Shown: piece after piece, positions 28,646 to 34,507 of the stretch
Position numbering within the stretch: the first letter of the stretch is position 1
Layout of the letters: each line of letters starts with the position of its first letter
DNA from: JAIBJN01 sp035762005
GTDB lineage: Bacteria; Actinomycetota; Thermoleophilia; Gaiellales; Gaiellaceae
Length of the DNA: 34,507 nt
Direction: 5' to 3'
Assembly: GCA_035762005.1 (NCBI GenBank)
Contig: DASTQA010000025.1
Coordinates: forward strand, 1-34,507
Made by a program: the position numbers and the translations under genes
Notes under the pieces: model-generated
Seen by the model: the letters and a program-made list of their open reading frames with translations, nothing else
Database searches by the model: none
Told to the model about the DNA's origin: nothing

Positions 28646-29338
28646 GGGAACCTCCATGCGTTCGAGGCGGTGCTCGAGTCGATCGCTCGGGACGCCCCCG
28701 ACGCGGTCTGGTGCCTGGGCGACCTCGTCGGCTACGGCCCCCGCCCGAACCGCTGCTGCATGCTCGTCGCAGAGCGGGCGGACGTCTGCCTGATAGGTAA
28801 TCACGACCTCGCCGTCCTCGGCCGCCTCGACCTCGAGGTCTTCTCCCCCGACGCCGCCGCGAGCGCCCGGTGGACGGCAGGTGTGCTCGAGCCCGGGGCG
28901 CGCGCGTTCCTCGAGCCGCTCGAGCCGTCGGCGGCGCGCGAGGGCGCCGGCCTCTTCCACGGGAGCCCACGCGATCCGGTCTGGGAGTACGTCCTCTCCC
29001 CGGAGGTCGCCCTCGCCTCGCTCGCCGCGACGGCGAACGGGCTCGTCCTCGTCGGCCACAGCCACATCGCACTTCGCTTCGGCCTCGAAGAACGCGCGCT
29101 CGAACTCTGCCGGGAGGGGACGGCGGTCGACCTCCGGAGCGGGCGCTGGCTGCTCAACCCCGGCTCGGTCGGCCAGCCGCGCGACGGCGACCCTCGCGCC
29201 GCCTGGCTCCTGCTCGACCTCGGCGCCGGGCGGGCCGTGTACCGGCGCGTCGCCTACGACGTCGCGCGCACCCAGGCGGAGATCGTCGAGCGCGGCCTCC
29301 CCGTCGCGCTCGCGGCACGGCTCGAGCTCGGCATCTAG
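28616..29338 (+). CDS. Metallophosphoesterase (YfcE/MJ0936-like)
   Basis: A 240-residue soluble calcineurin-like phosphoesterase. Metal motifs in order: LSDIHGN at 6-12, CLGDLVGYGP near 34-43, IGNHD near 60, a FHGSP segment and GHSH near 147-150, ending in LLNPGSVGQPRDG, the usual family tail. Relatives cleave phosphodiesters such as bis-pNPP and cyclic nucleotides in vitro; the natural substrate is unknown. The start is GTG 28616 under a leaderless promoter. It is different in length and motif detail from the phosphoesterase in the cDPG operon. It is convergent with the sigma factor gene, with 9 bases between stops. Confidence 0.88.
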   Translation: MRVAVLSDIHGNLHAFEAVLESIARDAPDAVWCLGDLVGYGPRPNRCCMLVAERADVCLIGNHDLAVLGRLDLEVFSPDAAASARWTAGVLEPGARAFLEPLEPSAAREGAGLFHGSPRDPVWEYVLSPEVALASLAATANGLVLVGHSHIALRFGLEERALELCREGTAVDLRSGRWLLNPGSVGQPRDGDPRAAWLLLDLGAGRAVYRRVAYDVARTQAEIVERGLPVALAARLELGI

Positions 29339-29347
29339 CGGCGCCGG

Positions 29348-29929
29348 CTAGCGCTGCTGGGTCGCGCGCCTCCCGACGTCGATCTCGATGCCCTCGCGCC
29401 CGAGCGCGAGCTGCACCTCCTCGCGCGCCTTGAAGATCCGCCACTTCACGGTCGCGAGGGTGATCTCGAGCGAGTCGGCGATCTCGGTGTAGGAGAGGCC
29501 GACGACGTCGCGGAGGAGGAGGGCCATCTTCAGGTCGGGGTTGAGGAGGGCGACCGCCCGCCAGACGGCGTCGATCGCCTCGACGCGCTCGGGCGGCGCG
29601 TCCACGACCTCGAGGGGCGGGAGGTCGTCGAGCGTCACGACCGCCTGGGGCTTGCGCTCGCGGGCGCGCAGCTCGTCGAGCACCCGGTTCTTCGCCACCT
29701 GGAAGAGCCACGTCGTGAAGCGGCAGCGGAGGGAGAAGCCCGGGAGGCCCTGGTAGATCCTGAGGAAGATCTCCTGCGTGAGGTCCTCGGCGAGCGCTCG
29801 GTCGCCGACGATGCGGAGCACGTAGTTGAAGACCGGCACCTCGTACATCTCGAGGATCGTCCGGAAGGCGGCTTCCTCGCCCTTTTGCGCACGCCGCAGA
29901 AGAAGATGATCGGGCTGAGGAAGTGGCAA
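29348..29929 (-). CDS. ECF-type RNA polymerase sigma factor
   Basis: A 193-residue group 4 (ECF) sigma factor. Region 2 includes FRTILEMYEVPVFNYVLRIVGDRALAEDLTQEIF-type sequence with the core-binding and -10-reading helices (TTWLFQVAKN). Region 4 includes LSYTEIADSLEITLATVKWRIFKARE, the -35-reading helix-turn-helix. A short acidic linker (LPPLEVVDAPP) joins them. The likely start is TTG 29929: the first plausible codon before LPLPQPDHL and 30 bases after a TATACT box. An upstream V is GTC, not GTG. The gene follows gpmI by 44 bases, so it could also be read from the glycolytic operon. No anti-sigma gene is adjacent on either side. Confidence 0.9.
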   Translation of the reverse strand: MPLPQPDHLLLRRAQKGEEAAFRTILEMYEVPVFNYVLRIVGDRALAEDLTQEIFLRIYQGLPGFSLRCRFTTWLFQVAKNRVLDELRARERKPQAVVTLDDLPPLEVVDAPPERVEAIDAVWRAVALLNPDLKMALLLRDVVGLSYTEIADSLEITLATVKWRIFKAREEVQLALGREGIEIDVGRRATQQR

Positions 29930-29958
29930 GCTGGTGACCCGGGCCGCGGGGTGGGCGA

Positions 29959-29964
29959 AGTATA
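29959..29964 (-). promoter_or_regulatory. -10 box of the sigma factor gene
   Basis: TATACT on the minus strand, between gpmI and the sigma gene, leaving a leader of about 23 bases before TTG 29929. Confidence 0.5.
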
Positions 29965-29973
29965 CCGCCGGAG

Positions 29974-31467
29974 TTAGCCCACGCGGATCAGGTTCCTGCC
30001 GGTCATCCCCTCCGCCGAGGGAAGTCCGAGAAGCCACAGACACGTCGGTATGAGATCGGCAAGGGCGCCGTCGTCCTGGAGACCCGCTTCCCCGCCCACG
30101 GTGACGACGAGCGGGACCGGGTTCGTCGTATGGGCGGTGTGCGGGCTCGTGCCGTCGGGCTCGAGGAGCTGCTCGGCGTTGCCGTGGTCGGCCGTGACGA
30201 GGCAGACGCCGCCGAGCGCGTCGACGGCGCGCACGACGCGCCCGAGAGCCTCGTCGGTCGCCTCGACGGCGCGGACGACGGCCGGGACGACGCCGGTGTG
30301 ACCGACCATGTCCGGGTTGGCGAAGTTGACGATCGCGAAGCGGTAGCCCTCGCCGACCTCCGCGGCGAAGCGCTCCGCGACCTCCGCCGCGGACATCTCC
30401 GGCTTCTCGTCGTACGTCGCCACCTCGCGCGGCGAGGGGACGAGGATCCGCGTCTCCCCCTCCCACTCCCGCTCGCGGCCGCCGTTGAAGAAGTACGTCA
30501 CGTGCGCGTACTTCTCGGTCTCGGCGACGTGCAGCTGGCGGATACCGTGCCCGGCGAGGACCTCGGCCATGGTCTCGCTCACCGTCTGCTCGGCGAACGC
30601 GACCGGGCAGTCGAACTCGTCGCGGTAGCGGGTCATGGTCGTCAGGTCGACGCCGGCCTCGAGGAGCTTCTGCGAGAGCTGCCTCGCCCGGTCGGGGCGG
30701 AAGTTGAAGTGGATCGCCGCGTCGGCGCCCGCCGTGAGGCGCGGTCCCGGCAGCACGACCGGCTCGATGAACTCGTCGGTCACTCCGCGCTCGTAGGAGG
30801 CCTCGATCGCGGCGACGGGATCGGTCGCGGCGGCGCCCTCGGCGGCCGTGATCGCGGCGAGCGCGCGCTCCGTCCTCTCCCAGTGCGCGTCGCGGTCCAT
30901 GGCGTAGTACCGACCGCAGACGGTGACGAAGCGGACGCCCTCCCCGGCCAGCTCGGCGAGGTCGCTCCGGGCGGCGTGCGGGGAGACGTCGCGGCCGTCG
31001 GTGAAGGCGTGGACCCACGTCCGCTCGCCCATCCCCTCCCGGCGGGCGAGCTCGAGGAGCCCGCGGAGGTGGTCGACGTGCGAGTGGACGCCCCCGAAGG
31101 AGACGAGCCCGAGGAGGTGGACGTTCCCGCCGCGCTCGCGCGCTCGTCGGAAGGCTCCCGTCAGGGCCGGATTCGTGAAGAAGTCGCCGGTCTCGAGCGC
31201 CCGGTTCACGCGCATCAGGTCCTGGAAGATCACCCGGCCGGCGCCGATCGTCAGGTGCCCGACCTCGGAGTTGCCCATCTGGCCCGGGGGGAGGCCGACG
31301 GCCTCGCCCGCGGCGCGAATCGTCGTGTGCGGGTACCGCCGCCAGAGCTCGTCGAAGACCGGCGTCGAGGCCTGCTCGACCGCGTTCCCCGGGCCGGGCG
31401 GCGCGCAGCCCCAGCCGTCGAGGACGACGAGCGCTACGAGCGGGACAGGCGGGCGGCGGTCCGGCAA
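29974..31467 (-). CDS. gpmI: 2,3-bisphosphoglycerate-independent phosphoglycerate mutase
   Basis: A 497-residue alkaline-phosphatase-superfamily mutase interconverting 3- and 2-phosphoglycerate without a 2,3-bisphosphoglycerate cofactor. Motifs: VVLDGWG with Asp17, QMGNSEVGH with the phosphoserine Ser67, FTDGRDVSP, HFNFRPDRARQLS, and the second metal set in NFANPDMVGHTG and TADHGNAEQ. The start is TTG 31467, giving MPDRRPPVPLVALVVLDGWG; no ATG or GTG is available before the conserved strand. It overlaps tpiA by 34 bases. Its product 2-phosphoglycerate is the substrate of the cDPG pathway encoded at the other end of the window. Being independent of 2,3-bisphosphoglycerate, it would not need that pathway's intermediate. 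Confidence 0.95.
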   Translation of the reverse strand: MPDRRPPVPLVALVVLDGWGCAPPGPGNAVEQASTPVFDELWRRYPHTTIRAAGEAVGLPPGQMGNSEVGHLTIGAGRVIFQDLMRVNRALETGDFFTNPALTGAFRRARERGGNVHLLGLVSFGGVHSHVDHLRGLLELARREGMGERTWVHAFTDGRDVSPHAARSDLAELAGEGVRFVTVCGRYYAMDRDAHWERTERALAAITAAEGAAATDPVAAIEASYERGVTDEFIEPVVLPGPRLTAGADAAIHFNFRPDRARQLSQKLLEAGVDLTTMTRYRDEFDCPVAFAEQTVSETMAEVLAGHGIRQLHVAETEKYAHVTYFFNGGREREWEGETRILVPSPREVATYDEKPEMSAAEVAERFAAEVGEGYRFAIVNFANPDMVGHTGVVPAVVRAVEATDEALGRVVRAVDALGGVCLVTADHGNAEQLLEPDGTSPHTAHTTNPVPLVVTVGGEAGLQDDGALADLIPTCLWLLGLPSAEGMTGRNLIRVG

Positions 31468-32123
31468 ATCGCGGTGAAGGAGTCGGCGTCGAGCGAGGCC
31501 CCGCCGACGAGCGCGCCGTCGACGTCGGGCTGCGCGAGCAGCTCCTCGGCGTTCTCGGGCTTGACGGAGCCGCCGTAGAGCACGGGGGCATCGAGGAGCG
31601 ATTTGACGAAGGCGTGTGCCTCCTGGGCAGTCTCGGGAGTGGCGGTCCGACCGGTGCCGATCGCCCAGACGGGCTCGTAGGCGACCACGAGGCGCTCGTG
31701 CTGCGGGAGGACGGAGACCTGGCGGCGCAGGACGTCCTCCGTCTCGCCGCGCTCGCGCTCCTCCTCGAGCTCGCCCACGCAGGCGATGACGGCGAGCCCC
31801 GCCTCGAGCGCGCGCTCCGCGCGCCGCGCCGTCGTCTCGTCGGTCTCGCCGAAGTGGAGGCGCCGCTCCGAGTGGCCGACGAGCGAGCCGGCGACGCCGA
31901 GCTCGCCGAGCATCTCGGCGGAGACCTCGCCCGTGAACGCGCCCTCGGGCTCCCAGTGGACGTTCTGCGCGTAGACCGTGATGCCGGACGCCATCGCCTC
32001 GCGGAGCGACGCGTACGGCGGACAGACGACGACGTCGACGCCGTCCGGCGGCACGAACGCGCGGCAGAACGCGAGCGCCTCCGCCGGCCCCTTGTACATC
32101 TTCCAGTTGCCCGCGATCAGCAA
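31434..32123 (-). CDS. tpiA: Triosephosphate isomerase, short form
   Basis: A 229-residue TIM barrel interconverting glyceraldehyde 3-phosphate and dihydroxyacetone phosphate. The catalytic residues are all present: GNWKMY with Lys8, VGHSERR with His84, YEPVWAIGTG with Glu150 and the flexible loop after it, and LYGGSVKPEN. It is about 20 residues shorter than typical. The segment between EAHAFVKSLL and VLYGGS lacks roughly a dozen residues of the helix normally there. The start is TTG 32123, 5 bases after AGGGGA, directly before LIAGNWK. A GTG 28 codons upstream would add an unconserved extension. It overlaps gpmI. Confidence 0.93.
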   Translation of the reverse strand: MLIAGNWKMYKGPAEALAFCRAFVPPDGVDVVVCPPYASLREAMASGITVYAQNVHWEPEGAFTGEVSAEMLGELGVAGSLVGHSERRLHFGETDETTARRAERALEAGLAVIACVGELEEERERGETEDVLRRQVSVLPQHERLVVAYEPVWAIGTGRTATPETAQEAHAFVKSLLDAPVLYGGSVKPENAEELLAQPDVDGALVGGASLDADSFTAICRTAARLSRS

Positions 32124-32221
32124 GAGATCCCCTGGGGCCGCCGCGGGCCACCCACCGGTTCCAGCCTGGCGCCGAAGAGCGCGCGGGTGGGACACGGGAC
32201 GGTGACGACTCCGTGCACGTT

Positions 32222-33253
32222 TCAGGCCTCGGGGATGACGACGACCCCCGGGAGCTCCTTCCCCTCCAGGAGCTCGAGCGAGGCGCCGCCGCCGGTCGAG
32301 ATCCAGTCGATCCGCTCGGCGAGCCCGAGCTCGTCGACGGCGCGCACCGAGTCGCCGCCGCCGACGACGGTGTGCGCGCGCGCCGCGGCGACCGCCTCGG
32401 CGACCGCCCGCGTGCCCTCGGCGAAGCGGGGCCACTCGAAGACGCCCATGGGGCCGTTCCAGAAGACCGTCCGGGCCTCGCCGATCCTCGCCGCGAACCG
32501 CTCGCGGGTCGCCGGGCCGATGTCGAGGCCGAGCCAGCCGTCCGGACGGCCGTCCCAGGGGACGACGCGGGCCTCCGCGTCGGGCTCGAAGGCCGCCGCC
32601 GCGACGACGTCCTCCGGCAGCTCGTAGCCCGCGTCGCGCTCGACCTCCTCCGCCATCTTCCCGCCGACGAGCACGACGTCGGCCCGCTCGCCCAGCGAGC
32701 GCAGCACGCCGATCTTGTCCGCGACCTTCGCGCCGCCGAGGACCGCGGCGAACGGGCGCTCGGGCTGTCCGAGCAGGGAGCCGAGCTCCTCCAGCTCGCG
32801 CTCGAGCAGGAGGCCGGCGTAGGCGGGGAGGAGGCGCGCGACGCCCTCGGTGGAGGCGTGGGCGCGGTGGGCCGACCCGAAGGCGTCGTTGACGTAGAGG
32901 TCGCCGTGCGCGGCGAGCTCCCCCGCGTAGGCGGGGTCGTTCCTCGTCTCGCGCGGGTCGAAGCGGGTGTTCTCGAGGAGGCGGATCCGCTCGTCGGGCA
33001 GGAGCTCGGCGAGACGCCTGCGGACCGGCTCGAGCGAGAACGCCGGGTCTTCGCCCTCCGGACGGCCGAGGTGGGACATGAGCACCACCTCCGAGGCGCC
33101 GCGCTCGAGCAGGAGCTCGAGCGTCGGCAGCGCCCCCCGGATCCGCGTGTCGTCGGCCACCCTCCCGTCCTCGAGCGGGACGTTGAAGTCGACGCGCACG
33201 AGGACCCGCATCCCGGCGACGTCGGCGTCCCGGACGGAGCGCGGGCGGTGCAC
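32222..33253 (-). CDS. pgk: Phosphoglycerate kinase, compact form
   Basis: A 343-residue two-domain kinase moving phosphate between 1,3-bisphosphoglycerate and ADP. Substrate and nucleotide motifs are intact: VRVDFNVPL at 19-27, MSHLGRPEG, LLENTRFDP, LYVNDAFGSAHRAHAS, LGGAKVADKI at 172-181, FWNGPMGVFE and VVGGGDS. It is about 50 residues shorter than usual. One deletion of roughly 25 residues lies after LAELL (near 85) and another of roughly 28 lies between GGKMA and LPEDVV (201-212). The frame is continuous, so these look like evolved compaction rather than damage. The start is GTG 33253, 16 bases after gap. It is followed 98 bases later by tpiA. Confidence 0.95.
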   Translation of the reverse strand: MHRPRSVRDADVAGMRVLVRVDFNVPLEDGRVADDTRIRGALPTLELLLERGASEVVLMSHLGRPEGEDPAFSLEPVRRRLAELLPDERIRLLENTRFDPRETRNDPAYAGELAAHGDLYVNDAFGSAHRAHASTEGVARLLPAYAGLLLERELEELGSLLGQPERPFAAVLGGAKVADKIGVLRSLGERADVVLVGGKMAEEVERDAGYELPEDVVAAAAFEPDAEARVVPWDGRPDGWLGLDIGPATRERFAARIGEARTVFWNGPMGVFEWPRFAEGTRAVAEAVAAARAHTVVGGGDSVRAVDELGLAERIDWISTGGGASLELLEGKELPGVVVIPEA

Positions 33254-33269
33254 TAGGGCCGCCGGCGCA

Positions 33270-34265
33270 CTAGAGCCGCTGCACGAGGTCGACGAGCCGG
33301 CAGCTGTAGCCCCACTCGTTGTCGTACCAGCCGAAGACCTTGACGCTCGTCCCGTGCGCCATCGTCAGCTCGCTGTCGTACACGCACGAGTAGGAGTTGC
33401 CGACGATGTCGGACGAGACGAGCGGCTCGTCCGAGTACTGGAGGATGCCCGCGAGCGCGCTCGTGGCGGCCGCCTCCCGGAAGCGCGCGCTCACGTCGTC
33501 CTTCGACACCTCGCTCCCGACCTGCACGACGAGGTCGACGACGGAGCCGTCGGGAACGGGCGCCCGCACGGCGACCCCGTCCACCTTCCCCTTGAGGTCG
33601 GGGATGACGAGCCCGATCGCGCGGGCGGCCCCGGTCGAGGTGGGAATGAGGTTCACGGCCGCGGCCCGGGCACGGCGGAGGTCCTTGTGCGGGAGGTCGA
33701 GGATGCGCTGGTCGTTCGTGTACGCGTGGATTGTCGTCATGAAGCCGGACTCGATCCCCCACGCGTCGTGCAGGACCTTCGCGAGCGGCGCGACGCAGTT
33801 CGTCGTGCAGGAGGCGTTCGAGACGATGCGGTGCTGCTCGGGGTCGTACGCGTCGTCGTTGACGCCGAGGACGATCGTGACGTCGGGGTCGGTGGCCGGA
33901 GCGGAGATGACGACCTTGCCGCCGCCGGCGTCGAGGTGGGCCTGAGCGCCCTCGCGCTTCGTGAAGAGCCCGGTCGACTCGAGCACGACCTCGACGCCGA
34001 GCTCCTTCCAGGGCAGGGCGGCCGGGTCCTTCTCGTTCAGGAGCTTGAGCTCCTCGCCGTCGACCCGGATCGCTCCCTCGGCCGCCTCGACGGCGGCGTC
34101 GAGCGGGCCGAGCACCGAGTCGTACTTGAGGAGGTGCGCCATCGTCTTCGCGTCGCCGAGGTCGTTCACCGCCACGATCTCGACGTCGGCCTCCTGCTTC
34201 CGCGCCGCCCGGAAGAAGTTCCGCCCGATCCGGCCGAAGCCGTTGATGCCGACCCGTACGCTCAT
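33270..34265 (-). CDS. gap: Glyceraldehyde-3-phosphate dehydrogenase
   Basis: A 331-residue type I GAPDH making 1,3-bisphosphoglycerate from glyceraldehyde 3-phosphate. INGFGRIGR at 7-15 is the nucleotide loop, and Asp35 (VAVNDL) indicates NAD rather than NADP preference. The catalytic Cys153 sits in SNASCTTNC, with His180 in TTIHAYTNDQ. WYDNEWGYS closes the C-terminal part. The start is ATG 34265, 3-4 bases after GGAGGTG, with a TAGAAT box upstream. It is the first gene of gap-pgk-tpiA-gpmI-sigma. Confidence 0.97.
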   Translation of the reverse strand: MSVRVGINGFGRIGRNFFRAARKQEADVEIVAVNDLGDAKTMAHLLKYDSVLGPLDAAVEAAEGAIRVDGEELKLLNEKDPAALPWKELGVEVVLESTGLFTKREGAQAHLDAGGGKVVISAPATDPDVTIVLGVNDDAYDPEQHRIVSNASCTTNCVAPLAKVLHDAWGIESGFMTTIHAYTNDQRILDLPHKDLRRARAAAVNLIPTSTGAARAIGLVIPDLKGKVDGVAVRAPVPDGSVVDLVVQVGSEVSKDDVSARFREAAATSALAGILQYSDEPLVSSDIVGNSYSCVYDSELTMAHGTSVKVFGWYDNEWGYSCRLVDLVQRL

Positions 34266-34298
34266 GCCACCTCCACAGACGAGTTTCCGCGCGCGGCG

Positions 34299-34304
34299 AT
34301 TCTA
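34299..34304 (-). promoter_or_regulatory. -10 box of the gap operon
   Basis: TAGAAT on the minus strand, with ATTTTC about 16 bases further upstream as a weak -35, and a leader of about 27 bases carrying GGAGGTG before the gap ATG. Confidence 0.55.
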
Positions 34305-34310
34305 CCCGGG

Positions 34311-34507
34311 CGGAAAGGTGGAAAATCCTGGTCGATCCGCCTTGCGCGCGACCCGGCGCCCGATTACGCTCGCTGCGAGCGGGTCTACGCTCGTCGGACG
34401 TCGGATTCAGACCCCGTCCGGCGTCACGGTCCGGAGCGTGGTTCAACACGGAGGGGAAGGTCGTCCTCGGAGCTTCTCCTCCGGCCCGCTCTCCGGCGCG
34501 GGCCGCG
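34311..34507. other. Upstream flank of gap, no gene recognised
   Basis: No open frame here looks like a gene on either strand. The only structure noticed is a perfect short inverted repeat CGCTCG-CTG-CGAGCG at 34367-34381, which could end an upstream gene lying beyond the window. Confidence 0.3.

Noticed and set aside
34367..34381. Perfect inverted repeat near the right edge, considered as operator or terminator
   Set aside because: Only six base pairs, no T-tract and no neighbouring gene end in view; recorded in the flank entry only.
33253..34449. Long minus-strand frame overlapping gap
   Set aside because: Out of frame with the unmistakable GAPDH sequence; composition is Arg/Gly/Pro-rich.
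1..34507. Mobile elements, CRISPR arrays, prophage genes or defence islands
   Set aside because: No transposase, integrase, direct-repeat array, restriction or toxin-antitoxin signature was seen; composition and gene packing look uniform throughout.

Overview
The window is chromosomal DNA from a very GC-rich bacterium, most likely an actinobacterium. The Thermoleophilia (Gaiellales/Solirubrobacterales) are my best guess, inferred from gene content and base composition only. Genes are packed on both strands, often with 1-4 base overlaps. GTG and TTG starts are common, and many genes have a TAnnnT hexamer only 6-9 bases before the start codon, the signature of leaderless mRNAs. I see no rRNA, CRISPR array, insertion sequence, prophage or attachment site. 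The region reads as ordinary core genome with several unusual enzymes in it.

Layout. 1-3662 (minus) is a tightly overlapping four-gene operon: a metallophosphoesterase, cyclic 2,3-diphosphoglycerate synthetase, 2-phosphoglycerate kinase and a divergent GlpX-like protein that runs off the window edge. 3736-4913 (plus) holds a small PD-(D/E)XK-like protein, hpt and a small membrane protein. 4996-9970 (minus) holds an M23 envelope peptidase and a cytochrome c maturation operon (ccmE of the CxxxY type, ccmF, a short ccmI-like gene, and a zinc-ribbon/proline-rich membrane protein). 10000-15793 is a mixed stretch: an 80-residue orphan, an endonuclease IV-like TIM barrel, a proline-rich surface protein, an L,D-transpeptidase, a BolA/monothiol glutaredoxin pair, a secreted M28 peptidase, a coiled-coil protein and a flavin split-barrel protein. 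15790-20495 holds a membrane-anchored Vps62-like protein, a cupin + atypical SDR pair, a small alpha-beta barrel protein, a secreted matrixin-like protease and a zinc-ribbon protein. Then come tRNA-Gly(CCC), an orphan Flp-type pilin, class I aldolase, class II FBPase (glpX), a membrane protein, a KhtU-KhtT cation/proton antiporter pair, argS, a DUF3467 gene, an M48 peptidase and a phosphoesterase. The right end (29348-34265, minus) is gap-pgk-tpiA-gpmI followed by an ECF sigma factor.

How it fits together. The window carries most of the reversible triose half of glycolysis/gluconeogenesis (Fba, GlpX, Gap, Pgk, TpiA, GpmI). At the other end it carries a dedicated branch that draws 2-phosphoglycerate into cyclic 2,3-diphosphoglycerate, a compatible solute and phosphate store best known from hyperthermophilic methanogens. 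The metallophosphoesterase and the GlpX-like paralogue, which has lost canonical metal ligands, share that operon. They are candidates for the missing cDPG turnover step, which makes this operon the most interesting part of the window.
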